From positions 81,972,001 through 82,036,000 of the forward strand of contig JAZBRS010000020.1 in the NCBI GenBank assembly GCA_037176725.1: DNA of 64,000 bases. The letters run 5' to 3'. This document shows, piece after piece, positions 33,541 through 45,826 of this stretch. The position numbers and the translations under genes were made by a program. The stretch comes from Posidonia oceanica (taxonomy: Eukaryota; Streptophyta; Magnoliopsida; Alismatales; Posidoniaceae). The stretch's first letter is position 1; every line of letters begins with the position of its first letter. Under the pieces are notes generated by a model, which worked only from the letters and a program-made list of their open reading frames with translations, had not been told where the DNA came from and did no database searches.

Positions 33541-34289
33541 AGCGAAATAAAACATCGATAAAGCCATGCAGATGTAGATGCAAAGGGGAAGAGCAAGAGA
33601 AGCAAGGAGAGGCAAACGACGTAAGTGTGAGAACGAACGCTGCTTAAGGACCACACAATGTAGGTGTGAAGACCTACAAAGGGGAAAGAAGGCAGGAGGA
33701 GGGATCACCATTGTTCTGTGATTGTTTCCCACTAATCCATCCTACGATGTGTCTCGCACGCTGCCAAAAGCTCGCGGTGCAATCGGATCGTGGAAAAGGG
33801 GGAAAATGATCGCAATTAGTGGTGAATCTAGGGGAAACTCAACCCAAAACACTGAGAGTACGCGAAAAGGTGAGATAGAGTTGACAAGCAAGAAGAGGGA
33901 GTCTTAATCTACATGCTCGAGAAAACGCGAGGCGAAAACAATGCATGCAATGCAAATGGTGTGCAAAAATGCTATGTAGGAGTTCAGAAGGACTTACCTT
34001 GGAGATCTAAAGCCTGATCTGAGAAATGCTTGGTCTGCTTTGAAGTGTGCTCCACCGGGAAGGTCCAGGTAACTTGGTTGCAAAGATCCGGCGGTCCGAT
34101 CAGAAGATATCCAGGCTTCAAGGCAGAAGGCTCAAGAACAAGAGAGAAGAAAGGATCTAAGTGTAAAAGGGGTCCTAAGGGTGTGCAAGACAGGTCCTCC
34201 CACATACATGGGAGCTAGGAGTGCTTAAGTGTGTGCAAAGATGCTAAATGCAGTGATGCATGGGTGCAATGCATGCAAAATGCAAGAAA

Positions 34290-35300
34290 AGGACTTAAGT
34301 ATGATGTTTTAGAAAAGTTAAGGACCTATATGCAAGTTTTTGAAAAAGTTAAGGACCTAAATGCAAAGTTTTTGAAAAGTTAAGGGCTTGTATGCAAAGT
34401 TTTTGAAAAGTTGAGGGTCTAGATGCAAATAAAACAAAATGCAGGGTCTGAAATGCAATTTAATAAGGTAAAACATGCATTTAAATGATCTTTATAAACA
34501 TGCAATGGATTGAAATGCAATTTGGAAACATGCAGGGGCTACAATGCAATTTTATAAGGTAAAATATGCTCTTAAATGAGTTTTATAAACATGCAATGGA
34601 CTGGAATGCAATTTTGAATCATGTAGGGGCTAAAATGCAATTTTATAAGGAAAACGTGCAAATAAAATGATCTGTGCATGCAAATGGAGGACTAAAGTGC
34701 AAAAATCAGAAAAGATGGGATAAAAATGCAATGCAGTAAGGAAAAATAAAAATTAAATGAGTTAATGAACTGGACAGAGGACTAAGTGGCAAATAAAATA
34801 AACAGGAGGGCTAAAAAGCAATTTAATAAGGTAAAAACAGATGATTAAATGACTTTTAACAACCACAGGACTAAAATGCAAGAATAAAAAGCTACTGGAC
34901 TAGAAATAAAGAACAGGAAAAAACATTTGAACTACAGCAGGACCATAATGTAAATAAAATAAGTAGCAGGACTGGAAAATAAAGAACAGAAAGTTATTTT
35001 GAACTAGGGCTGGACTAACATGCAAATAAAATAAGTAACTGGGCAGGAATTAAAGAAAAGTAAAAAAGCTGGAACTAAAGAGTAAATAAAAAAACATGTT
35101 GGGCTGGAAATAAAAGAAACTTAAAGCTTTTACACAGCAGGAGGATTGACATGCAAATTAGCAAGACTACAGGTTTTTTATGCAATTTCATATAGTTTTA
35201 TTTCAGATTTAAATGATTCTTAAACGATGGCAGGACTGGAAAGCAAATAAACAGAAATGCAAGGTAAAAATGCAATTTATGGCAAAGTTTGCATGCTAAG
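34290..35300. repeat. Degenerate 'aatgcaatttt' array inside S1
   Basis: Segments of about 30-60 bp of the form 'aggggctaaaatgcaattttataagg' follow one another with much drift. A similar stretch lies at 58570-59500 in S2 and a looser one at 8.6-9.6 kb. It is non-coding. Confidence 0.6.
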
Positions 35301-38300
35301 CAAAAATAAATGCACAGGCGAAATGAAAGAAAACCAGGCACTGTAGCAAAATGCTAATAGTGGCCGGAGACGGGGAAGACGGGCTGCTGGTGCAGCGCAG
35401 AGGTGGTGGCTGGCTGCTTCGGAGCTGCACGGAGACCGGAGGCGCGTTGGTGGGCCTTGACGTGGCCTGGAGCTGGCTGGAGAGGGCGGTGAAGCTTGAT
35501 AGAGCATCTGGAGGCAGACCGGAGGAATGCGGCGTCGTTGGTGGAAATGGAGGACGGGGCTGCGGTCCTGGAAGCTTTGTGGAGCTCGGGCGATCGATGG
35601 CGAAGCTTTCTGCAGGTCGGAGTGGTGAGTTGAGTGCGGAGCTCGTCGGAGAAGACGGGTCAGCGGCGGAGCTGACCCGGCGTGACAGGGACCGGAAGCC
35701 TACTCTAAGGGGCGGAGAAGCTGAAGAAGAAGAAAACTAGATTAATGGGAGGGAGAGGCACCTGATTTGAAGTCCGGAGTGCTCCCCCGACGTAGGCTGC
35801 TTCAGCAGAGGCCGGCGAAGGTGGGCTGACTGGTGCGTGCGTCTCTGGTGGCAAGCAAGGGTCTGGAACTGCTCCACCCGGTCCTCCGGTGCATGCTGAA
35901 TGCTTGGACGCAAGCTTTGTAGACCGGTGGAAGGGATCAACTTTTTGGGTGCAGCAGAGGTCGCCGGAGGTGGGGGAGGAGGTTTGTCGCTCCTTGGGCT
36001 GATTGGAAGCTGCTGGTGGACTTTTGGAGGTTAGGTGAAGGTAGCTGGCGGGTTGAATTGGGCTGTGGAAGCTTGGTTTGGGAGTTTGCAGGTATGTGGA
36101 TTTTCTGGACAGAAAATAGGTAGGTGTTTGTGGTGTTGGGTTCAAGCTGTGGGGAGGGTTGAAGGTGAAGCTCGGGTGGGTTGGAGGGCTGGTGTTCAGG
36201 CGAGTCTGGTGCTGGAATTTGGGAAGATTTGGTGGGCTGTGGTGCTGGAAATTCTGGAAGAGGTGGAGTTGGGTCCTGTGAGTGGACAGATGGGTGTTTG
36301 CAGGGTGATTCTGGGTTGGATTCGGGCGTGGAAGGAAGGGGAAGGGAGCTGGGATTTTGGGTGAGTTTGGGGGATGAATTGGAAGAGATTTGGAGGTTGG
36401 GAGGGGGCTTGGTTTTAGGGGAATCAAGGAGGAAGAAGGTGCTGATTTTTTCTGCAAAGGAAGAGGAGGAGAATTGGGCTCTCACGCTCTCTTTGGATGC
36501 TCTCTCTGGTTTGGCGAAAGGTGGTGAAGGAGAGGCGAAGGTTCTGGTTTTATCAGGACGGGATGGAGCTGGGCGCGAGCTGTGGATTTTTGAAATCCAC
36601 CGGCGCCGAACACTGTAGCTGATGGAGGTCAGCTGGCGAGACGACAGGCAGTAAATGCCTACCGGAAAAGGTGCTGAGAGAAGAGAGAGGAGAGGTGAGC
36701 TATTGCTGGAGGTGACGGAGAGGGAAATTCGGATTCAAATGGGGAGGGAACTCTGTTACAGGTCGTGGGAAGAAACAGAAGAAGAAGAAGGAAGAAGAAG
36801 GGAAGAAGGGTGGATGCTGGCGGATGGGCTGGGCCTCATGCGCGCGGAAAAAAAAGAAAAAAAAAGAAAGAAAGGAAGGAAGGAGGGGAAGAGCTGGGGT
36901 TGAGTGGGCCGGATCAGAAAAAAGAAAAGGAAATTAAAAAGGAAAGAGGAAGAAAGGGAGAAAAGGAAAGGAAGAAGAGGAAGAAGAAAATTAAAATACA
37001 ATAAAAAAGATTGGAAAATACTTTTAAAGTGGTTGTTTTTAAGTTAGGATTTTTAATTAGGTTTTTTGATGGATTGCTTTTTAATTAGTTAAGGTTAGGA
37101 GGAGTTTTAGTTTTTGATTTTAGTTTTTAGGATTTTTTCTTAAGTTTTCCTTAAATTGTTTTTTTGATTTTGTTTTAAATGTTTGTTAAGTTCTTTTAAT
37201 TATTTTTTAGTTAAGTTTTCTTGTTAAGTTTTTCCTTTTTTTTTTCTTTTTAATTAAGTCTTTTAAACTTGTTTTAGGTTTAGATTGTTTCCTTAGGTTT
37301 GTTAAGTGTTTTTTAATTACTTGTCTTAGTGTTTTTAAATGTTTCTTTTTTCCTAGGTTTTGCTTTTGATTATTTTTAATAGGGTTCTTGCTTTTTGTTT
37401 GTTTTGATTATATTTTTCTTTTGTTTGTTTTTAATAGCATCTTCTTTTTGTTTGTTTTGTATTTTTTAGATTGCATTCATAGTTTTTTTTTAGTTGGTTT
37501 TAGTTGGGGCTTTTGTTTTTAATTGTTTGTTTAAGTTTTTAATTATTTTTTCTTAGGGTTTTGATTTGTTTTTCTTTTGTTTTCCTTTTTTAATTAGAGT
37601 TTTAAAGGTTTTTAAAGGTTTAGTGGAAGAAAGGAAGAGAAAAAGGAGAGGAAGAAGAAAAGGAAGAAATGGAGAAGGAAAGAAGAAAGAGAGGAGAGGG
37701 AGGAAAATAAATATTAGAAAATCAAGGGATAAGCTAAAAATAAAATAAAAATACAGATAAAATACAGAAAAGAGAGATGCACAAGGTGGGCTCACTGCCA
37801 ACTAAGAAAAAGAGAGAGAAGAGAGTGAAAAGAAGGAGAATAAGGAGGATAGAGAGGAGAGAGAAAAGAATAATTTAGGAGAGAGAAAAGGATAATTTGA
37901 AGAAATGAAGGGGTTAGAGGTTTAGAAAAGAGGTAGAATTTGGGGAGTGTGTGGCCTAGGGTCTCTAGTGTTGGACCTAGGGTTTGAAGTTGGATTTTGA
38001 AAGGTTTTGGTGGGGTTTTGAGGTGTAGAAAAAGGGTAGTTTTACCTAGGTTTTCTAGGGTTTTTGGGAGTGGTTTTGGTTTGAAATTTTAAGGGTTTTT
38101 TGGTAGGTTTTCTAGGTTAGGAAGGATGGGTTTTACTATGGTTTTTGGGCTTGGGAAATGGGTGTGATTCTAGGTTAGGTTTTGGGCTTGATTTGAAGAG
38201 AAGGATGAAGAGAAAGGTGTAGTTTTGGACCTAGATTTGGGTTCAGAAGCCACCAGAAGATTCCATTGATTTAGCCTGTCAAAATGGGGTGTCAACACCC

Positions 38301-38302
38301 TC

Positions 38303-40366
38303 AGCTCAGATGAACGAACTAGAATGACAAAGCTACTCAGAAGATATGCGAAGGTACTGGCTTTCTCCTACGGAGAAATGCCCGGGCTTGAATCACTGCT
38401 GGTGGAGCACAAACTCCCTCTCAAGCTAGGTGCAAAGACAGCGAAGCAGAAGCTCCGGCGTCTACGTCCAGACCTTGCCTTAAAAGTCAAAGAAGAGATA
38501 GACAAACTGCATAAGGCAAAGTTCATAAGAGTTGTGGTGTATCCAGAGTGGATTGCCAACATAGTTCCAGTGATGAAGAAAGATGGCAAAGTGCATGTGT
38601 ACATTGACTACAGGAACCTCAATGAAGCGTGCCCAAAAGACGATTTCCCTCTCCCACATATAGACATCCTCATAGAGAACACTGCAGGTCATGAAATGCT
38701 CTCGTTCATGGATGGTTTCTCAGCTTACAACCAGATCAAACTCGCAGAGGAAGATCAGGAGAAGACCTCGTTTACCACTCCATGGGGGACCTATTGCTAT
38801 ATAGTTATGCCGTTTGGACTAAAGAATGCTGGAGCCACCTATCAGAGGGCTATGATGGCAATCTTCCACGACATGATGCACGATTGCATGGAGTGCTATG
38901 TGGATGACTTGTTAGTAAAATTGAAGACAAGAGAGGGACACTTTGAAGCACTAGAAAGAGTACTCCGGAGAGCAGACCAGTACAACCTCAAGATGAACCC
39001 CAAGAAGTGTGTCTTTGGGGTCACTACCGGAAAGCTACTCGGCTTCATAGTGAGTAAAAGGGGCATAGAAGTAGATCCCATAAAGGCTAAAGCCATAACG
39101 GGCATGCCGTCGCCAAAGAATATCAAGGAACTCAGAGGACTCATAGGGAGACTACAGTTCATCCGCAGATTCATCTCTCAGCATGCGAAAAAATGTAGAC
39201 CATTCTATGAGCTTTTAAAAGGCGGTACAGAGTTCAAGTGGGATCATACCTATCAAAAGGCTTTTGATGAGCTAAAGCTCTACCTCCTCAATCCTCTAGT
39301 ATTGACTGCTCTAGTCCCCAAGAGGCCATTGTTACTTTACTTGGCCGTCACTGATAACTCGATGGGAGTCGTCCTAGCACAACATGATGAAGCTGGGAGG
39401 AAGGAGAAAGCGGTTTATTACCTCAGCAAAACATTCATTGAGTACGAGAGAAAGTACTCCCAGATCGAGAGACACTGCCTAGCCTTAGTGTGGGCCTCAC
39501 AAAAGCTCAGACACTACTTTCTAGCACACAAAGTCTGCTATGTAGCCAAGATGGATCCTATCAGGTACATGTTCGAGAAACTTGCACTGTCCGGAAGGCT
39601 AGCACGATGGCAAATGCTCCTCATTGAATTTGACCTGCAGTTTGTCACTCAGAAGGTAGTCAAGGGGCAGGCTATCGCGGATCAACTTGTCGGGCTACCT
39701 GTGTCAGAATATCAGCTAGTATCAACAGATTTTCCAGACGAGGAAATACTGGCGATCAATAGTGTCATGCCACTTGTCAGAGAATGGACTCTCCATTTCG
39801 ATGGAGCACTTAACTCGCAGGGCGTCGGGATAGGGGCAACACTCCTCGCTCTAGAGGGTATTGTTCTCCCTGTAGCAGCCCAGCTACTCTTCTCAGCAAG
39901 TAATAATATTACAGAATATGAGGCACTCGTCGTAGGGCTACGAATGGCTCTCGATCTAGGGGCAAGAAGGCTGAAAGTAATTTGGGACTCACAGCTCGTC
40001 ATCCGACAAGTTCTCAACAAATACAAGACCCTCTCACCAAAGCTACAGGAATACTGCAATTTAGCCAGAGCTTTATTGAAGAAGTTTGACAGAGTAGTGC
40101 ATGTGCATACGCTTAGAAGCAACAACATCCTGGCCGATTCACTGGCCTCATTGGCGTTGTCGTTCCCCTTCAGTTCAGACGAGCAATCCATCATGGTGCG
40201 GAAGATCAACACACCAACAGTGGAGTCTGCCGCAGAATGGGTACAGGAGTTCAGAGAGGAACCAAACCAGGAAAACATGATGCACGTAGAGGTCTATTAT
40301 CAAGAAGCTACAGAGATAAACAATGATGGCAACTCGTGGTACTATGACATATGGAACTATGTATAG
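38303..40366 (+). pseudogene. Tat1 reverse transcriptase, RNase H and second RNase H
   Basis: Continues the pol frame after S1. RT shows PEWIANIVPVMKKDGK, DDFPLPHID, MPFGLKNAGATYQ and YVDD at about residue 192 (counting from the ATG at 38324). The gypsy RNase H follows (YLAVTDNS near 340, YSQIERHCLALVWA). A second RNase H of the archaeal/plant type begins near 490: LHFDGA, TEYEAL, WDSQLV and ADSLA supply D, E, D, D. That second domain marks the Tat lineage. The only lesion is the TAG at 40364 at an expected Gln; catalytic residues look intact. Confidence 0.92.
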
Positions 40367-41584
40367 GATGGCACCTTCCCAACCTACGCAACTCCCAGGG
40401 ATAGAGAGGCACTGAGGAGGACGGCTACAAGGTACTACATCAGAGCCAATACACTCTTCCAGAGGACACCCCTAGGGATTGAACTCCGATGTGTGGACGC
40501 TTCAGAATCAGCCGAAATCCTCAAGGAAACACATGAGGGAGTCTGTGGGGGCCACATCAACTCCTAGTTCATGGCTAAAGTGATTATCAGAAGGGGGTAT
40601 TACTGGCCTACCATGGAAGCTGACTGTGCAAGCAAAGTCAAGCGGTGCAAGAGTTGCCAACTACATGCCAACAATATTCATGCTCCAGCTTCAACACTTC
40701 ACGCTTTGTCAGCACCATGGCCCTTCTCTATGTGGGCCTTCGATGTGGTAGGATCCATCAATCAGGGCAAGGGCAACACCTTTATCCTTACAGCAACGGA
40801 GTTCTTCACCAAATGGGCAGAAGCAGAAGCGTTCATGAACATCAAGGCCACAACCCTGTGTAGATTTGTACAACGCAATATTATCGCAAGGTTCGGGGTG
40901 CCTAAAGCCTTAGTAGCAGACAACAGGCCAATATTCATCTCGGAGGAGTTCAAGCGGTTATGCCAGAAATTTGGTATCACTCTACACCACTCCTCCCCGT
41001 ATTACCCACAAGGGAATGGCCAGGCAGAAGTTACTAATAAAACCTTAATAAAAATCATCAAGAAGACGGTAGAAGACACTAAGGGATCAGATTGGTTAGA
41101 TAAGCTCGTAAGTGCATTATGGGCATACTGCACCACCCTAAGGACGGCATCGGGTCAAACACCCTAGGCCTTAGCCTTTGGAATGGAGGCGGTAGTCCCA
41201 TATGAGATCTTGATCCCTTCACTAAGAGTTCAAATTGATAGAGGAATGTCCGTCGAAGAAAAGAGGCAGGCCTTGCTCCTTCTATTAGAACTTCTTGATG
41301 AGAAATGGCTGGCAGCCACCGAGCATACGCGTGTCTACCAACAAAGGTTAACTAATGCTTACCAAAAGAAAGTAATCGAACGCAAGTTTAAAATTGGTGA
41401 TCTAGTGCTCAAAGAGGTGTTGCCTTACAATAAGCCCCACCCTAAGGGAAAGTTAAAGCCAAACTGGGAAGGGCCCTACATAGTGGTTGCTACATATTTG
41501 GGGAAGGCCTATCGGTTGTCCCAGAACGGGATAGATCTTCCTGACCCCTGGAATGCAATGCACCTGAAAAGGTACTACCCTTGA
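40367..41584 (+). pseudogene. Tat1 integrase
   Basis: The frame continues from RNase H. The HHCC zinc site (THEG, GGH, CKSC) is followed by GYYWPTMEADC. The DDE core has AFDVVG, VADNRP and GQAEV, with about 36 residues between the last two acids, all present. TAG codons at 40565 and 41165 interrupt it. The C-terminal GKLKPNWEGPYIV motif and the usual end LKRYYP (stop at 41582) are complete. Confidence 0.92.
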
Positions 41585-43002
41585 CCAGCATGCTTATGCC
41601 ATTGAAAAGACCTAGGGCCTAACATCAAGCTGGAAAAGGGGAGAGATTCCCAAAGCCAATAAGAAGAGGAACACTTGGGGGGACCCATGCCTTGACCTGT
41701 CTCCACATACACACTGCACGGAGAGGTAAGGGAAAGGTAGGCTCGGAGTAGAGGCTTATGGTACGAACCGCTTGCCAATTAACTTAGAAAGCGTCTAGAA
41801 AAGATGGCAGCAAAAACTGCCCAAACAGAGAGGAAAGAAGGTATCAAAGAAGCTGTCCAAGTGAGGAACAAATGAAAGGAGACAGTAAAAGAAACAATCC
41901 AATTGAAAGAGGTCAGCAAAGAGCTATCCAAAGAGCGGAAAAGGAACATGGCCAAAGCTGTCTATGTACCTAAGGCATAAATCCTAGAAAGATGCATTAA
42001 GGACCAAGGAAAGGCAAGTGGAATTCAAGACCTAAGCCAAAACCGAGAGTTTACTACATCTCAAAACATCCCCCATCCTATTCCCACTGACAGGCAAGGA
42101 GTAAGCAACCCTCGGTAGTCAAGGACTGAAAAGGCCAAAGGAATAGCAATCCAAATAAGGACTGATGCGTGGACCAAAGTTTCTAAAAGGTGCAGGCATG
42201 GCATAAGGGACATGCCCAATGTAGGGCCCACTCATCTGTTTAAAACAGACCCCAAGGCAAACGCTTAGAGTAGGTACTCATCTTTCCCCATTAGAGAAAT
42301 TAAAAATCCAAAAAAATTAGAAAACCCAAAAGCCAAAAAAATTAGAAAACCCAAAAAACCAAAAAAATTAGAAAACCCACAATCCAAAAAAAAAAAATAG
42401 AAAACCCAAAAAATCCAAAAAAATCATATAACCCAAAAGACCAAAAAATTATATAACTCAAAATACCCAAAAAATTATAAAACCCGAAAATAGCAAAAAA
42501 ATCAGAAAACCAACAAAAGAGAACCATCCACCTTACATACAAGTGAAAACTTAGTAAGTAGGAAAACTGGAATTAATCTGGCCAATGATGCAACAATCGA
42601 CTCACCTAGATTCGGACTTAACGTCCTACTCAAGCGTATCTCACGGCTTGAGTGCGTTCTCTCAACAAAGACATTGCTTAGGCAACAATCTTTAGAGCAT
42701 CCACGGATGACTCACAATTGGCATCCACTGGGCTCCGATTTTCCATCTTTTCAGCTGAGGCCAGAAATTAATTCCTTTCATCCAATTTCAAACCAGTAAC
42801 ATGCATTCAAAGACTATCATTTATCAACATGCATTTCTTAAAAACAAAATAACTTAGCCAATTCTTTTGTCAAGAAACGTATGTCTTTTGATTATTAACA
42901 AAAATGCAAGAGTGTGCAGGTAAACAAAGAAAACATTTCATCATATAAATGTTTTCACTTTACATTGACATATTCTGCTAGAAACAAAAAAGAAGAACAA
43001 GC
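41585..43002 (+). other. Tat1 region between integrase and antisense genes
   Basis: No gene is seen. 41800-42200 is purine-rich with repeated 'gaaaggag/caaagc' phrases. 42297-42525 is a degenerate array of about 20-25-bp units such as AAAAATTAGAAAACCCAAAA. 42590-42910 is AT-rich and would hold the 3' end of the antisense gene transcript. Confidence 0.5.
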
Positions 43003-45826
43003 TCAACGACCAGACTCACCGCTACCCTCATGTCCACCATTTGGAGGCCTCAGCGTAGGCTGTGCAACTGAAGAGATCGCCCCACTCTGGCTCCTCTCCT
43101 GAGACCCCCTCAGTATAGAACAAAGTAGCCTAAGGTTAGGGGAGGACTGCGCTCTCGCAATCTGCTCAGCTGACAGAACTCTGGAGTGCACTGACATTGT
43201 CGGAGCTGCAGCAACTGGACCAGGAATGTCAGCATCAGGAAGAACCACCGCAACTGTCGCCTGAGTCTGCGCCAACTGTGCCTCCAACTCTTGTATCCGC
43301 TGGCTGCGACCAACACTTAGCTGCAGTAAAGAAGACAGCAGTCCCAGAGTTAGAATAATTAAGCAAGAAGGCTAGCATTAATCAAATGAGCTTAAGTAGA
43401 AAAGGAGTTACCCTTCTTGTGGAGTTTGCCTCAAGATGTGCCCTGGCTGTCTCCATCTCAGATGCGGCAACACGAGCCTCTAACTCCTGAAAGCGGCTCT
43501 CACACTCTCGCTCCAGCTGACTAAGACACTCCTGCAGCTCATCAGCACACCCCAAAGCGTCATCAAGCTGACTCTGCATGGGCCCAATGGAAGGAGGGGT
43601 GTGAATCATGTTCATCATGGCTTGGATCTACAAGGAAGAATTAAATAAGCTAACAAGACATATACTTAAAGCTAGAAAAGAGACAGAGGTACCTCTAATT
43701 CGCGAGCCCGAGCTTCCTCAGCGAGCATGCCCCTAAAGCGAGAAGCAGCTGGCTCCGTAGCAGCAGCAGGAGGAGGCTCTGCACTAGTTGAGGCACCCTC
43801 GGCCTACACCAAAGCAGACAGTATCAGTTAAATAGCAAGAACAGGGGCAAACAAGTAAAAGAAAGGGGCAAATCTCACTCGTGCTAGTTGGGACAATAGC
43901 TCGTCTCTCTCCCGTACCAGCTCCTCAACCCTAGAAGTATGCTGCTGCTGCTGCTGAGTCCTAACTGCCTCCACCATACCCTCAGAAGTAGCCATTTGTG
44001 CAAAAAAAAGACATAAAAGTAAAGGAGCAATAAATAAAAGAAAAGCTCAAAAGAAATTAATTACCAGCTCCTGGATACGACCATGGGCAGCCGCCAGCTC
44101 CCGCTGCAGTGAACTGACATTGCTGCTCGCACGAAAGCCAACGCCCATCAGCACGTTGGACTCACCGTAGAAGAGAGAGTGGTGGAAGACTATCAACTGA
44201 GCAAAGGTAGTGTCAAACCAAGTCCTCCACGCCGCCTCGATCTCTGCTGAGCCGTCAAAAGGAGGAGCAGTACCGCCAGAGCGCCAATCCTCAAGCTAAG
44301 TGGCAAACAGCTGAGGAGTGTCAGGCTGACCCCCTCTAGATGACCCAAGGGAACGAGCTGCAGGACCAAGCCTCGGGATGAGCTGTCGGAGGCCGAACTG
44401 CCTCAAAACACGGCCCACCTGACTAAAGCGGCACAAGAAGAGGCTGAAGAGCCAGCACTCTTTAAGAAACAGGTGGGAACCACGTGTAACGGGCTCCTCA
44501 GCAGCATGCTCACCGTCGGCATAAGGTCTCCAGACAACCTGTAGCACAGCTTAGTCAAAATACAAGCAAGAAACTGTATAGAAAAGAAAAGACTAAGTAC
44601 AATAACTTACCCACTCCTCAGGGAGGACCTCCAACAGAAAGCGGCCTAAGTGCCTAATAGGTCGGAGTCTCTCAGGAGCCAACTGCACATCCATCCATCG
44701 TCGAGCCCGAGGGAACTCGACGGGACCACTCCCAGGAACACCAGGCCTCAGGTACAGAAAGCGTTCAAAGATCCAAGTCTGTCACATGAAGAAGCAGTTT
44801 CGAGTCAGAAACATGCAAATAAACAGAATAACAGATAGTAAATTAAAGCACAAACCTGGAAAAGGGGCAAGCAGCCAGAGAGAGAGCGGGTCTATCCCGC
44901 GGAAAATGCCTCCAAGCGAGAGATAAGGTAGGCCAGCACAGTCGAGCCCCAGGAGTACATACATATCCTCTCCACATCCAGAAAGAGAGGGGCAAAGCCG
45001 ACGTGAAGCATCTGAGAAGAGGTGCCAAAGAACAGCCGATGGAACAGGATGGAGAGGAAGACGCGTAGCTGTTGATCAGCTACGCCTGGAGCCACCACGT
45101 CAGCAAGTAGGAGGTCGTTGAGATGCTCCTTCAGCCACCTGATGTTGACGCGGGTGTGGTAACGGTCGGAGCGTGGAGGTCGCACGCCATAGCAAGACTC
45201 CAGCTCAGCGCCATAGCAGTGCTGCCACATGGCTACCATGGGCTCGCCATCCACCCTCAGGCCTACCAGTCTGACCACATCCTCCAGGGTGATCATCATC
45301 TCACCCACACAGAGAATAAAGCTGCCGGAAGCATTGTGGAACCACTCAGCAAAAGAGACCAGCAATCCCAAATGGATCTCAAAAGGCACAATCTCCAGAA
45401 AGTGGCCGAAGCCCATCCAAGCCAGCCTCTCCCGCTGAAAGTCTGGAAGACGGACGTACGTCTCATGAAGGTCCTCCCAACTGGTGCAAGCCTGGTTGGG
45501 CAATGGCATCTGACATAGAAAAATCTAGAAAAATAACATTAATAACTCCTTAAACAAGCAAAATAACTTAATAAAAGACTAAAACACATAAACTTAATCT
45601 CATCTGGCCTAGCTCCGCAAGCTCAGCTGCTGTCCTAGCTCTCCTGGGAGGAGGATAATGAGGGATCTCGCCCAGACCAAGGCTGCCGTCGTCACTGACA
45701 CTCGTCTCTGTCCTAGCAAGAGATGGTGCACGTGGACACCTTGCCTGAAGCTTGCGAGGACGAGAGGAGCTCGCCCCCGCAGTAGAAGGACCGGCCTCGT
45801 CCCTCCCCGTCTCAATTTCCTAATTA
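43003..45826 (-). pseudogene. PMD-1: antisense spliced plant mobile domain gene inside Tat1
   Basis: Exons joined by GT-AG introns: 45509-44856 (start at an AG acceptor, ATG), 44778-44611, 44538-44065, then about 44005-43879, about 43804-43694, about 43627-43412 and 43320-43003; an upstream Ser/Pro-rich exon lies at about 45605-45826. The first three are 654, 168 and 474 bases, all phase 0. The protein has the PMD fold: ERLAWMGFGHFLE, CVGEMMITLEDVVRLVGL, TWIFERFLYL, VGRVLRQFGLRQLIP. Coiled-coil exons follow. TAG stops at 44892 and 44296 stand at likely Gln codons. The acceptor before the 44.0-kb exon is weak. Function is unknown; cellular PMD proteins act in silencing and genome stability. 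Confidence 0.85.

Larger units (their letters stand above)
32663..38297 (-). mobile_element. S1: giant solo LTR, 5635 bp, target duplication CCCTC
   Basis: The minus strand starts TGTTGACACCCCATTTTGAC and ends GATTACTACA. CCCTC is present at 32658-32662 and 38298-38302. Removing S1 plus one CCCTC rejoins the host pol frame. It has no coding domain. Inside are a 30-bp repeat (33371-33540), a degenerate 'aggactaaaatgcaattt' array (34290-35300), a GC-rich block (35340-36650), a GA-rich block (36650-37010) and a T-rich block (37010-37610). It matches S2 in this order. All listed small ORFs are incidental. Confidence 0.93.

Noticed and set aside
33217..33732. Long minus ORFs (171 and 128 residues) and the repeating ARKTVQETKQ plus ORF
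   Set aside because: A 30-bp minisatellite inside solo LTR S1 with a ten-codon period; a diverged counterpart occurs at 57.5-57.9 kb.
35705..36485. Pro/Ser-rich minus ORFs of 250 and 182 residues
   Set aside because: GC-rich part of solo LTR S1, open in several frames on both strands; S2 does not keep the same frame.
28736..41167. TAG read as Gln (code change) or programmed readthrough in Tat1
   Set aside because: Twelve TAGs in one gene of a plant nuclear genome, mixed with TAA and TGA, and the same pattern in antisense genes; mutation is simpler.
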